Source of the DNA: Narthecium ossifragum
Taxonomy: Eukaryota; Streptophyta; Magnoliopsida; Dioscoreales; Nartheciaceae
Assembly (NCBI GenBank): GCA_963920575.1
Contig: OY986966.1
Location: forward strand, 5,751,218 to 5,815,217
Length of the DNA: 64,000 nt
Direction of reading: 5' to 3'
In this document: positions 22,600 to 34,599 of the stretch, piece after piece
Numbering within the stretch: position 1 is the first letter of the stretch
Layout of the letters: each line of letters opens with the position of its first letter
Notes under the pieces: generated by a model
The model's database searches: none
Told to the model about the DNA's origin: nothing
Seen by the model: the letters and a program-made list of their open reading frames with translations, nothing else
Translations under genes and position numbers: made by a program

Positions 22600-23411
22600 C
22601 ATGACTCTAATCCCAAAGAGGTATTAGCCTAACTTCTGTACTATATTGGTGCTTTAACCTGAGGCTCGCTCGAGAGTGTTCACAAGGGGCTTTTGCTGAG
22701 TGCTAAGGACAGTTTAAAAGGAAAAAGTTACTCTATCGATGATTAAAGACTCGTACGAGAAGATGGTAGGGCATGCGAATTTGAACTCTCAAAATTTTTG
22801 CACGTTGGAAACAATGAACGAGACAGTGCCTGCAGATTAGCCTGTGGCAATGCAAAAGCTAGAATTATCCCATGGTACGGGAGGATTGGAATAGGGAGGA
22901 AAGCTTCCTTTATAAATAAGTGAACATGAATCAAGAGCATGCAAAAAATTTAATTGAAAAATTGTCTGACAGTTGATATTACAGTCGAAATGAATCAATA
23001 CCATGGTGGAAAATCATGCGAAAATATAAATAAAAAAAACTGTTGACAGAAGATAGAACAATACTTTGCTTCCTATATGGTTCAGATTGACTCTTTACAA
23101 AATAACGGCACTTCCTGAATTCAAATGACACATTGCAAGCTAAATACTTCTTTGTCCGTCTAAGCAGATGAGTGACCTCTTTGAGCTATGGATCTGCCAT
23201 GTTCCAGTCGAAAGGAAAAGAATCCTGATCTCGCCATTTGCGATATGCGGGTCCTGGCTGCAGAAGATAGAACTTGTTAAGGTAGAGATATCAAGACTAC
23301 CTATTAGAACTATGATATATCATGGGGTCAGCTGTTAATATAAGCATGAAGCCCAGGAGCTCGTACCCATTACTACTATAAGCAGATATCCTTCACTTTG
23401 AGCCTAGTCTC
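22600..23411. other. 3' region of the arogenate dehydratase gene; no other gene
   Basis: The part near 23000-23411 should contain the 3' UTR of the minus-strand gene ending at 23412. No other coding sequence recognised. Confidence 0.5.
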
Positions 23412-26400
23412 TTATGTCTCACTGGTGTCCATTGGATAGCTTCCTAAAACCCTTAAGAATGTCGCAAACTCCTGTTCAATGGAGAAAATACTCAGAAGAC
23501 TCCCTAAAGCTTCATGAAAGTGCTTGCAACAAAAGATACCTTTATATGCCTAAGAGCATTCTGAGCATTTTCTGAGGCCATGGATGCTTCAAAATCAACA
23601 TAAAAGAGGTAGTCAAAGTACCTGGCCAGAATATGGACAAAAATGAGTGTCAGCCATGAGCATTTCAACCTTAGATTTTTCATGATTGGCATTTAGCTCT
23701 TTCATGACAAGCAGATAAAATTCATCAACTATAGAAGTAGCACAGGATGATTTGAGAACAACTTTAGACGGCCATCGTTGTTGCCGTCATCCATCACACG
23801 CATGGGCTTTCTTCTCCAGGGACGACTTTCAATCTGAGACAACAAGTACATGGCATGTTAAGAGAATCTGAAATGCTCACTATGGAACTTTATTGAGGTC
23901 TAAACAATGGCTCAAAATTTAGAAATATGCCTTTGAAAGGTTGATATCTCTCATGGCAAAAACAGCAAGTGCTTTGAAAAGCACACCAGGCCCTTCTTCT
24001 AAAGAGAATACTATGCTTGTCTGTAAATAATGGAAAGGCATAATCATCAGTCAAGAGAAGTACTTGAGTTGGTTTCTCAGTTACCGAGATTCAAAATCAC
24101 TAAGTGAGAATGGCTAAAAGCTTATTATTCACAAGAGAACACATTGCCAGTGTCGATAGACGTACCTTGAATGGCTTATCCGTACCAGGAATAATGGGTT
24201 CTCTTGCCAGTATTAAAAAGCGAGTTACATTATCAGCGTCATCCTACAGAAGTAATGTCCAAGTGACCACACAATACCAAGTAGCCAACCTGTCACTAAG
24301 AAATCAAACATATACCTGAATGTCCCGAGCAAGAATATTCAATCCATAGATTTCTGCCGCCAATGAGCTAGCAACTGCACCTGCATCCTGAAGTTGGTTT
24401 GCAGCGATAAACTGTACAAAACACAATTATGTAGTCAAACTGAAGATTCAGAATAAAGCAAGCATGATCGCAGTAGAAGAACATTAGATTATTTCTATTT
24501 GCTGATGTTGTTCGGCTTTATAGGCCACGTAAGAAGTAGTTTAGATATAAGCAACAAAATTCAACCCTTTATCTATGCAAGCCACTATGATCTTACTTTT
24601 GCAGCACCTGCAGTATCATCAACAGCTTCTCTAACAACCCCCAACTTTGTTAGAGTATGTTCACATTGTGCAAGCGCCTGAAAATTTAAGCTGGGTAAGC
24701 ACGCAACCAGTAAAATAGCTAAATCAGGGAAAATTATGATGAGTCTAGATAGCAACTTACTTGAGGATGGCTGAGAACTCTTCTTAAGTCATCCTTTTTC
24801 ACACCATGGTTGGCCAGTAGACAATGCCGAACTGCAAATTTCACTTCCCCAACAATGTGCAAGCTATGCCGAAGTAAAAGATCATAATTACGGTGAATGC
24901 TACCACCTAGTGAGTTCTCAATAGGCAGGACAGCCCGGTCAACAAGCCACCGTTCAACAGCCTACAATTGATGGAAACAACAAGTATCATGCATAGTATG
25001 AATTCAAAAATGCACTTCAAAGTTATGCCTATCCAATAATTCATGACATTAGGCTAAAGAAAAATTCCACAACAAATTATGGTTGTGAGAACATCTTATT
25101 CCTCTTCTAGCAGGTTATGGAGACTCTTCAATACTGAGTTGATTGCCCAGCATTCTCAGTGGAAAAGAAACTACAAATGCAACAAAGAAATGAACTACAT
25201 ATCCCCCAAAAAAAAAGCACATGACAAGAATGTCTCAGGAACTTAAGACAATAAACCACATACAGTACCAATAGTCAACAAAAATTATATATGCATGGAA
25301 TAAAGAAGTGGGCTACAAAGTATCTTCTAAGACAACTCAGAATTGTCCCTTTAATGTGGCACCTGAAGATTCAATGTTAAGCACATCAAAGCCACCGAAA
25401 TTCAACATGCAATCAGGTAAATTCTAAAATCACCTTCAGGTGTCTATTCTTGATTATAATACAAAGCCCCTTGTAGCTCAAAGTGTATCAACTATCAATT
25501 TCATAGTCGATCATAGAGTAAAGAAAGGATCCAAGAGGCACTAAACTTACAGGAACCTCAGAAATCTCTGATACCCATTTAGGTTGAGGCTTCAGGTGAT
25601 TTGAGGAAGTTTGTGTACCTTCTCCACATAGATAAATTGTGAGTTCTAGTTGATCAGCTTGACAAAAGTTGCTATTCATTGAGAAAAGTGTTCTCTTCCA
25701 TTATACGAAAAGGATATGTAATTTTGCAAGCTTAGATACCGATGTGTCTGATTGTTTTTCCAGTGCAGAGTAACACTTATACATGATCACCATAAAATAA
25801 AAGAATAGAAAAAGGCATCATTGTTTTAAAATCTGTATTTTCAGCTTTCCATACGAGCCAACGGCTTTCAAAAAGAGAACAAGGAAAAATGGAATGCATT
25901 CTGTATCTTGCATATTTCAAGTGAATTTTCTCTTTCTGCATGATTTTTCTTTCATTCCCTCCAACTAATAGCACGCCCTGCTTATCTAAGTTGCATCAAA
26001 AAAATAGCAGAATAGACCTCTAGGATTCTGTTGCAAAAGGGCATGATTCTATAGGAGCATACTAAAATATCACGAGTGGACCACTAAACACATTCATACC
26101 AATGATTTTGTCTGAGCTTCTAAACTTATGGCGAGTTAACCACAAAATATGTTGCACCATAATCAACAAACTAAAAAGGTTCAATCAGTTTCTTAGGAGC
26201 AAATATCTCCTTACTAAGCCAGGTATCGTTCTTAGTTCAGCATATTACATTTTTTGGCTTTTCTGCAAGGAGATGAGGAATCATGGGCAGTACGCAAACA
26301 TGAGGAATACATTAAGTTACTAGAATCCGAATTTTTTTTCCCCACCATTCAGGAATGTCATGTCGAGATATTTGTGTCTCATGGTGAGCTTCATCCTGCA

Positions 26401-27319
26401 AGTAATCCTGGTGCTTAGAAAACTAGAGATCGTGTGGAATAGAGACCATAATGTGTAAAAAGGCTTAATGAAACTGAAATTTCCCACCATACAAATCATA
26501 AAATAGGGTCTGGAGTATGTAAACAGAGCATCATAAGGACCACCATTAATATTCAACCTTGGAGAAAATTCTCAAAGAACGATTTATTACTACACTCTCG
26601 CTGTCATAACTTGCAGCTAAAATAATTAAGTTATCTATACAAATGAAGAAAAAGAAATAACGAACCAACGCACATCAAAAGCAGCCTCAAAACTTTCGCA
26701 GGGGACTGCCTCGCAGTTCGGGTATGCCTTCACCGCTGCAGACTCACTATACGCACCAGGAAGACCCTATCAAATCCTTCAAACCCATTACTCCCCCAAA
26801 TAAACCAAAACAATACCAAAATGCCAATTGATAAAGAATCACGCGATACTATACACAACAATCTCCATCACATCAATCGAGAAAAAACAAAGAGCCCAAA
26901 CAATGTTGGACACCTGGTAGGCGACTCGAGGACGAGATCCATCCGACGAACCAGAGAGATCCGATACAGAGAGAGGCCCTGAAACAATCCCGAATAGGAA
27001 GCGCATACAATTATCTCATAGAGCGCAAATGACGAAGCTTTTGAAGTTTCTACTCACTAGGTAGTGCGTGCGAGTCCTTGGAGGCCGCCTCGGGCGGGAA
27101 TTCATGGGAGTTGCGGTTTAGCTGTAGGGCTCGGCTGTTGCGGCTTCCGCCGCCATTGCCACTGTATCTAATGGAGGCGGAGGCGGAGGTGGAGGCTTTA
27201 AGAGGGTAGGGAACCGACACCTTACGAGGTGTCTTGTTGATATCAACGGGCGGTCTCTTGGACTCCGCGGAGGCGGAGGCGCCGGAAGCGATGTTCACCG
27301 GAGCTCGCACGGCGGCCAT
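23412..27319 (-). CDS. ADT: Arogenate dehydratase (plastid phenylalanine synthesis), eleven exons
   Basis: Exons: 27319-27058, 26978-26914, 26766-26674, 24961-24761, 24677-24597, 24411-24316, 24243-24166, 24020-23931, 23833-23763, 23621-23540, 23471-23412; 392 residues. The enzyme decarboxylates and dehydrates arogenate to phenylalanine. Residues 1-90 are Ala/Ser-rich and fit a plastid transit peptide. The catalytic domain starts with [16 protein letters not shown] and includes [16 protein letters not shown] and the NVTRF motif (TRF, catalytic Thr). The ACT regulatory domain follows ([20 protein letters not shown]) with the Phe-binding ESRP motif and [14 protein letters not shown]. All phases agree. 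Intron 8 begins with GC (AAG|GCATAT) instead of GT. Arogenate, not prephenate, as substrate is inferred from what plant enzymes of this family do. Confidence 0.93.
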
Positions 27320-28190
27320 GGCTGGTGGAGTCGGCGGGGTCGGCCGAGGCGAGGCCAGCGTTAGGTTGGACTAATGGGTGGATTGCGGATTTAAGGACCA
27401 TCAGTCGTTATGATGGCGTTGCGGGTTGGACCCGGTCCGGGTATCCGTTTTAGCAGCGTCAAGAACGTCTCGGATCCTGGCCGTAACTTAAGTGGAAACC
27501 ACGAAGCCAAAACAGAACATCAATCCTAGGCTAGCATTCATCAAGCCAAACCCTAGGCTTAATCAAGGATTAGGGTAAGAAAACCTACCTCTAAGTTTGA
27601 TCTTGGCAGAGCTCTTCTCTTCCTTCTTCTCCAGTCGTCGTCCTCGTCCAAGGCATCCGCTGTCGAGAGAAGGAACCCCTCTGTTGGTCACACACGTCGC
27701 CAAGCTCCGTCTTCGCAGTCGACGGGAGGAACCCAGCCGCCACTCTCTCTCTCTCTCTCCCCCTGATCGGGTCGCGACCTCGCTCCTCTCTCTGTTGTGA
27801 TCTCTCCTCTCTTTCTAACGGCGGAATAGTGCCCTCACGAGAGAGAAGGGTTTAAGGCGGGAGGTTTATATATGATTGGTTTTTGAATAGATCTGGGCCG
27901 TCCGATCAGCCAGATCTGATCCTAATCGCTTAAATCTCGATCCTAGTGGTCAAACTCAAATCCTCCGATCTAAAGTCCCCCTAATGGTATAATCAAGCAC
28001 ATACATCATTACAAGGCCGTGTGTACGCTACGCGTGTGTGTAACCAACCGACCGGACGCAATTTGACCAAATTGTCCCTGGGGTCGCAAAGAGGCCAAGC
28101 GATCAGCTGATCACGCTCGACACGGAAACATGCCAAGAAGGGATCGGCTCTCGACTGACGCAATCGAGCCGGGTCAGAGAGTGGACCAGG
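27320..28190. promoter_or_regulatory. Upstream region of the arogenate dehydratase gene; possible distal 5' UTR exon
   Basis: On the minus strand TATATAAACC lies near 27870, followed by a GA-rich leader and, near 27590, AGAG|GTAGGT, a good donor. A matching acceptor, GGCCAG, lies near 27480. This would fit a promoter, a non-coding first exon and a 5' UTR intron. The same features also fit an LTR promoter, so both readings stay open. Confidence 0.35.
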
Positions 28191-28460
28191 CGGGACAGGA
28201 TGCAGGCAGGCCTAGTACCGGGTTCGTGCTATCAGTGTGGCCAGTTGGGTTACCTTCGCCGAGAGTGCACAACGCTGCGAGGCGGAGGCCGTGGCAGTGG
28301 CAGTAGAGGCCAGTAGAGGCAGCCGGGTTGGCTTCAGCATCAGCGTCACATCAGCAGGTACCCTTTACCGCTTTGTAGTATCATGTTAGGCGTTGTTTTT
28401 CGTTTCCGAGCCCTACCCTTATCGAATCTCGGGACGAGATTTCCTTTAAGGGTAATAGGA
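28190..28460 (+). pseudogene. gag remnant and polypurine region of an internally deleted LTR element
   Basis: 28227-28268 encodes CYQCGQLGYLRREC, a CCHC zinc knuckle with Tyr in place of the zinc-binding His. About 150 bases later comes CTCGGGACGAGATTTCC with TTTAAGGG, the conserved stretch before the 3' LTR of Del-type gypsy elements, then the LTR start TGTGAGGACC at 28461. Almost all of pol is missing, so an internal deletion joined gag to the 3' end. Confidence 0.65.
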
Positions 28461-30341
28461 TGTGAGGACCTGTCCCTCTACTCCTGGGTCGACCGGCTGG
28501 ATCGGACCCGTGGCTCGTTTGTTTGTTTCGCGTCGAGCGCGCGATCCGGTGGATCGTATTATTTCTTGGACCGCAAGGGCAATTTGGTAAATTGCGCCTT
28601 GTTGGTTTGTTTCACACCCGCGTGTGCACACACTGACCTTGTTTGTATTAGTGCTTGATTAGAATGGTTAGTTGGACCCGGGATCGGAAGACCCTAGCTC
28701 GGGCGCGCGGAAGCTTGCTTTTGGGCAGCTGACGGCCCGTGAGCGATCGATCGACCCTAGGAGCGATCGATCGGACTCGTGAGCGAGTCGGTGGGTTTTT
28801 GACCCGTTCGGATCGATCCAAGTGTTTTGGACCGATCCATCCTGTCTCGGATCGATCCAAGTGTTTTGGATCGATCCATCCTGTCTCGGATCGATCCGAC
28901 TTGGTGTTGGATCGATCCGGACTTTCGCGAGTGATCGATCGCTCGATCGGACTCGGCGTCGGTGGCTTTTCTGCTTCGAGAGGACGGCCGCCGTTGGCTG
29001 TTGCTCTCTCTTGTCAGAAGGGGAGGACTTTCCCTCCCCTCCTTCTCCTTTTTCCTCCTTCCCTCGGCTTTCCCTTCCCCTTTTCCCTTCTTTTCTTCCT
29101 CTCATCCTCCTTCTCCTTTCTTCTTCTCCCGCGGCTCTGTTTTCTTCCCCTGTTTCCGGCATCCATCTTCTTCCCCTCCGTTCTCCCTCCTCCGGCCACC
29201 GTTTTGGGTGTTCTAAGGCTCGTTGGATCCGTGGCAACGAGAGGAAGATCCCTGAAGTGGTTTGGAACCTTGTTGCTGACCAGTTCGCTGGGAATCAGTC
29301 GAGGAGTGTGTTTCGAATAGGTTTCTACCTACTGATGTTGTTTTTGGGTTTTCTCTAGATCTAGCCGTTGGATCTTGTTGATCTTTGTCTTGTTGGATTC
29401 CTCATGCTTAGTAGAATTTCTGGTATAAATTTCATAAGCTTTGGTTGAGATCGTAGTAGGATATATGCATGATTAATCTCGGATTTTCCGGTTTCTGCTG
29501 TTCTTGCAGAACAGTTGTCTTGCGGCGTGTTTTTCGGCCATTACGTGCATCTTCTTGGATTGTGATGAACCTAAGAGTTGTAGATCTTTGAATCTACTCT
29601 CAAACCCAACTGCTTTCATAATTTTTCGCTTTTCCTACGATTTGTTATGAATTGATTTCTGGAGGGTTGCGTTGTAGCAATTAACTGGTAAGTTAGTTTG
29701 ATTAGCAGTTTTGATTAGTGTTTTCCTGTTAATCCAACCGTTGGATGATTATGGATTTTGGATATGTTGATCCCGGTATGTAGATCTACTTATGGCTAAT
29801 TTGGATCTTGAATCCAACGTCGTTTGGACATCGGATCGATGGGATCAATTAGCCTCTAAGTAGAGGTTTTGAGTGTTTTGAATATAATATTATATTTCGG
29901 ATTATAATATTATATTGTTGACTGTTCATCATCGTTTTTGGGGTTGCTTCCCGTCGCAGGAGTCCACGGTTGACGGTCGCTGTACCGTCGTAATGCCGGG
30001 ACCCGCTGCGGATCGGCTGGCATCGGTCGGTAGTACCGCTGCAGCGATCCGGTTGACTTATCTGATGCCTTATCATACTGTTGCATGTCTATCTCCTGTT
30101 TGTGTATGTTTATAGCGTGCATTGTTGATTTGTGCATTAGTTGCATGGTTAGGGCGTGGGTGATCTGTGGGTCGCCGTCCCGAGGCTGGAAGCTTGGATT
30201 TAGCCCTAGGACCGGGGTTTGGTAGTTTGGACCCAGTTCGAATTATGGTGTCCAGTCGATTCGATGATAGGCTTAGATGACTGGTACACTTGTTGCTTGA
30301 TGATTTTAGAGGTCGTGTCGGTCTCGAGGCGGATGCTGAGG

Positions 30342-32523
30342 TGTCGCGCCTCGACCCGCGTAGGCCCAACCGGGCCGGGCGACACGAACCGGAACCTAAC
30401 CTACTGCGGAAAAAAACTTGGCGAGGTTCCCCTCTAATCGTAGTGGTTACCCTAACAAGTCTCAATCATCCTGTATTAAGCACAATTACAAAACTCGAAC
30501 ACCAGAACTGAAATAGATAAGCATCCTCAAACAGGGAAATTATACATTTATCACTCCCGTAGGAGACTATCTAATACAAAAAGGGTAAAACAGTAAGATC
30601 GCCACCTCTCAAGTACCGCCAGACGCCGCCACGTCTCCAAACATCTGCCCGGTAGGGGCGACCGAAGAAGAGCTCACGCCAGCACCTGCAAAACGCAGCC
30701 CGGGTAGGAGTGAGCACTAAGCTCAGCAGGGACACTACACTACGACACTCACAAGGAAGGGAACACAACAGTGTCGCCCCCAAGCAAAGCCTAGGTGTAT
30801 CACAGGGGTCCCATAACCCCACCGGACGTCCCAGAACGCAGGCTCCCAGCACTGCGAACTCACAGCAGGATCGTGAACACTACTGGCGGAAAGAACACCG
30901 CTGAGTGGCCCCACTCAAGAGTCAAAGACTGCCGGACGCCGGCTACACCTCAGGACTTGGCTCGAGGCTGACACGACCTCTAAACATCAAACACAATAGT
31001 ATTCAAGTCCAACTAACCCTATCATTGAGAACGACTGAATACTACAAATCGAGTCCTGAACCAAGCTACCCGCAACAGTCCTAAGAGATAGATCCGGGCT
31101 ACCCGGATGCCCCGGATCGGCAACGCCCTAAACAGATGCAACTAGTGCACAACACAATGCATGCTATGAACATGCGCAGAAAAGATACATGTAAGCATGC
31201 AGCAGGATGTGATGATATAAATACAAGGTCTAGGCACGGCACCCTGCCGGCCCGGGGTGGTGAGCAATTATTTAAGGTGTAGGGACTGCTGCAGTGGTAC
31301 CACCACCAACTGCCAGTAGTCCACCACAACACCTGCACCGGGAAACAACCCCGCAACAACAGCTACAATATAGCAGGTGAAAGCCCTCGGCGCACGCCGG
31401 CATGCAAGGCTATGGAAAGCTGAAGGGCTACCCGCCCATTTATTCTACACAATCCCAGGAGTCATCACTCCCCTGGTTCACCACTGCCCTATTATAGGGC
31501 TAACATGCTTAATCGTATATACAAGGTATAAAGCGATAAGTAAAACCGGCATACCAAGCCCCGCGGGCAAAAGCCATGAAAACCCTCTCTGTTACTAAAG
31601 GATCGATCTTTACCAAGGGAAGGATCGATCATTTATGTAACAGTGAGCTTCCCTCGCTGTCGAGGCAAGGAAGATCGATCCTTCCTCCCAGGAAGATCGA
31701 TCTTTCTTGAGACAGAGGGCACCCTTCGCGTCGCACCAACAATGATCGATCCTTCCTCCCAGGAAGATCGATCTTCTTCGCGACGAAGGGTAACCATGCC
31801 ACCCAAGAACCAGGATCGATCCTTTCCAAGCAAAAGATCGATCCTTCATCGTGCGGGGCATGACCAACCAGAAGGATCGATCCTTCCTCAAGAAGGATCA
31901 ATCCCGATGGGTTCTCCGGCGTGCTTCCGGCGAGGAATACCGCCGGAAGACACATCCAAACTTCATGAAACTCTGGGATCTGATAGATCAGAACCCCACG
32001 AGTCTAAAACCGGTAAAAACACTGAAAACCAACAACTATATAATCTGATCTACTCAAAAGAACACAAATCAAACCGGAAAACTCAAAACCCCGAAGAGAG
32101 ATGTCGGTAGGATCCCTACTGAGCTTAGTGCTCACTCCTACCCGGGCTGCGTTTGCAGGTGCAGGCGGCAGTACCTCTTCTGTGGCCTCTATCGGGCAGT
32201 TGGTTGGCGGTGCGGCGGCGCCAGGTGGAGTTTGAGAGGTGGTGATCGTTTACTGCTTTTACCCTATGTTAGTTAGTCTCCTACGGGAGTAATGTTGTAC
32301 TTTGAATCTTCCCCTCTCCGAGGATTTGTATATTTAACACTTTGAGTTTTAATCTGTGGTTCGAGGCTTCATTATTATATTATCTTTTAGTTGAGGGTGT
32401 TTTGGTGAATTGCTAGGGAGATCAATAGGTTAGAGGGAACCCTCGCCAGCTTTTCTTCCGCGTTTGTTAGGTTCCGGTTCGCGTCGTCCGGCCCGGTTGG
32501 GCTTTCGCGGGTCGGGGCGCGAC
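30342..32523. mobile_element. Inserted LTR palindrome with both LTR 3' ends outward
   Basis: The left end is TGTCGCGCCTCGACCC, the reverse complement of an LTR 3' end; the right end is GGGTCGGGGCGCGACA, a direct LTR 3' end. TGAGG flanks both sides (30337-30341, 32524-32528). The left 1770 bases are an inverted LTR lacking its first ~600 bases; from 32112 a ~412-base direct LTR 3' part follows. Palindromes AAGGATCGATCCTT fill 31600-31905. No coding capacity. Confidence 0.7.
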
Positions 32524-32768
32524 ATGAGGTGTAGCCGGTGTTCCACTGTGTTGACTCTTGAGTGGAGGAGAGGCCCCCTCAGCGGTGCCTTTTCCCGCCT
32601 GCAGTGTCGGGTTCCTGCATGTGAGTTAGCAGTGTTTGTTGAGCTTACTGAGTGCTGCTCCTGGGCCTCAGGGACACGCGGTGGGGTTATGGGACCCCTG
32701 TATACACCCAGGTCTTACTTGAGGGTGACACTATTGCGTTTTCCTCTTCTTTCTGTGTGTCGTAGTGT

Positions 32769-33190
32769 AGAACCCTACTGAGCTTAGTGCTCACACCTAC
32801 CCGGGCTGCGTTTTGCAGGTGCAGGCGTCAGTTCTTCTTCTGTGGCCCCTACCGGACAGTTGGTCAGCGGTGCGGCGGCGCCTGGTGGACTTTGAGAGAT
32901 GGCGATCTTTACTGCTTTTATACCTTTTGTTAGATAGTCTCCTACGGGAGTAATGTTGTGTTTGGATCTCTCCCTCTCCGAGGATATGTATATTAAATCT
33001 TTTTGAGTTTGTAAATCTGTGGTTCGAGGTTTCATTAAATTATTGTCTTTTAATTGAGGGTGTTTGGTGATAAATTGTTAGGGAGACCAATAGGTTAGAG
33101 GGAACCCTCGCCAGCTTTTCTTTCGCGTTTTGTTAGGTTTCGGTTCGCGTCGCCCGGCCCGATTGGGCTTTCGCGGGTCGGGGCGCGACA
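32769..33190 (+). repeat. Second copy of the LTR 3' segment (compare 32112-32523)
   Basis: Both begin CCTACTGAGCTTAGTGCTCAC and run in parallel (CCTACCCGGGCTGCGTTT, TAGTCTCCTACGGGAGTAAT) to GGGGCGCGACA. They are similar but clearly diverged, so they come from different insertions, not a recent duplication. Confidence 0.8.
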
Positions 33191-33207
33191 GGAACGGGTC
33201 CTCACAA

Positions 33208-33535
33208 CATGTTTCTAAAAACACATTTTAAAAAACCCAAAAAAATATGACTACTCGTGATACCATGCACACTTGAAATGGCGCACACTGTGGCAGACCA
33301 CATCAGCCTAGGCGGAGCTCATGTAATTTATTTTTATTTTTATCATTTCTATTCAAATCTAAACTATCAAGAAAGGAAATTAAAAATTTAAATGACAGAT
33401 AGATAAATGTTTTCTAATGGGTTCCACAATAGCTGATGTGGCAAGCGCCATTGGGTGGCCAAGTTTGCAAAAAAGTACACACCTTACTCTCCATCTACCT
33501 CCCAATTTGCATCTCCTACCCTCTCAAAATATTAA
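33208..33535. other. Intergenic, no feature seen
   Basis: AT-rich sequence between the LTR nest and the Tourist-like element; nothing recognised. Confidence 0.5.
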
Positions 33536-34160
33536 GGGGGTGTTTGGTTGAGTGAATCGCTGGTGTAGGTGCATCGTGGGATGCATGCATCGTGGCAAAT
33601 GCACCGACCATCTAATGTTGGTATTTGGTTTGCCTTTGGGATCATATGATGCAATATTATTTATATAATGTTCATATTAAAATAATATATATATTATTTG
33701 TATAATTTTCATATAATGATGCAATAAAGTTAAATTTTAATATATATTATTCATATAAAGTTCACATAATGATGCAATAAAGTTAAATTTTAATATATAT
33801 ATATATTAAAATATTATATTATTTTAATCTCAATGATATATATTTATATTATTGATAAAATACTGTGAATATATATATTAAAAATTTATTATATTATGTT
33901 TGGTTTGCCTTTGGGTCAGTGTCGGGTTCGCCGGTGAAAAGCTCGCGCGAGGGTGCATCGTATGAAACGGTCATTTTGACGGTTTCATATGATACACGAA
34001 ATCAGTTGAAAAATGCATCGTGTGATGCATGTGTTGCACGATGCGTCGTGCGAACCAAACGATGGATCGGAGTATAAGAGTGCATCGCGCGATGTACCCT
34101 ACGAACCAAACAGGGAATTGATGCATCAGGATACGTGATGCACCCAAACCAAACATGCCC
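33536..34160. mobile_element. Tourist-like (PIF/Harbinger) MITE, 625 bp
   Basis: The ends read GGGGGTGTTTGGTT and AACCAAACATGCCC (inverted), flanked by TAA on both sides (33533-33535 and 34161-34163), the target preference of PIF/Harbinger elements. The inside is AT-rich with many TGCATCG/CGATGCA motifs and no transposase frame. Confidence 0.75.
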
Positions 34161-34595
34161 TAAAACTTACTAGTTACATGCACAACAGTCACTTTCTGAC
34201 ATTTCTGTCGTCACTTTTCTAGTACAAAGTTACCAACCAAATGTTAAAAAGTAATATTGATGATATGGAATATGACTTACAAGAAAATGAGACTCATATG
34301 ACTCATCATTTTCCCTCTCCACTCTCATGCAGCAAAAATGGCCCTATATGTGAATCTTTGATATTGCATATTTCATTAAATCTTAAAAATGACGCTTTTA
34401 TTTAGGATGTCACAAAAAAATATCTTATAATTTTAGAAGGAATAACTGTATTTGTACTGTGGGATATTCTCTACTAAATTAGGAGTTCGTGAGCAATCTT
34501 TGTCCACCTCTCTAACAAAAAAGAGAGGAGGGGCCATTTAGGTGGCTCCTAAGGCATAACTGTACATAAAATTAGTAAGAAATGATTATATATAT
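34161..34595. other. Intergenic, no feature seen
   Basis: AT-rich, no gene or repeat boundary that I can support. Confidence 0.5.
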
Positions 34596-34599
34596 ATAT

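Larger units (their letters stand above)
20700..22600. repeat. Repeat-rich block, probably one or more degenerate transposons
   Basis: The left part begins GTGTTTGGTTT with GGGGTTA-type repeats (20728-20860), and CAACCAAACATC near 22340 could be a matching inverted end, but I could not prove termini or a target duplication. Inside are a ~152-bp tandem repeat (21057-21420), a viroplasmin-like fragment (21530-21700), and an inverted pair around 22030 and 22205 (CCATTAGCAGTCTAACGG / CCGTTAGATTCCTAATGG). Confidence 0.45.
28461..33190 (+). mobile_element. 3' LTR of the deleted element, split by an insertion (28461-30341 and 32524-33190)
   Basis: The LTR starts TGTGAGGACC and ends GGGTCGGGGCGCGACA at 33190, sharing both termini and internal blocks (GCAAGGGCAATTTGG; CTTTCCCTCCCCTCC) with the solo LTR at 7990-10111. 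Between 28740 and 28945 it carries GGATCGATCC and GCGATCGATCG palindromes. The break at 30341/32524 is marked by duplicated TGAGG; removing the inserted piece restores the LTR order seen in related copies. Five bases past the end are GGAAC, then GGGTCCTCACA, the reverse of an LTR start. Confidence 0.75.

Noticed and set aside
28668..29358. Open frames of 180-190 codons on both strands
   Set aside because: Again LTR sequence; composition is low-complexity (CT-rich strand gives Ser/Phe/Pro, the other Arg/Gly/Glu).
31610..32110. Open frames with repeated DRS motifs
   Set aside because: Translation of AAGGATCGATCCTT arrays in the LTR, not a protein gene.
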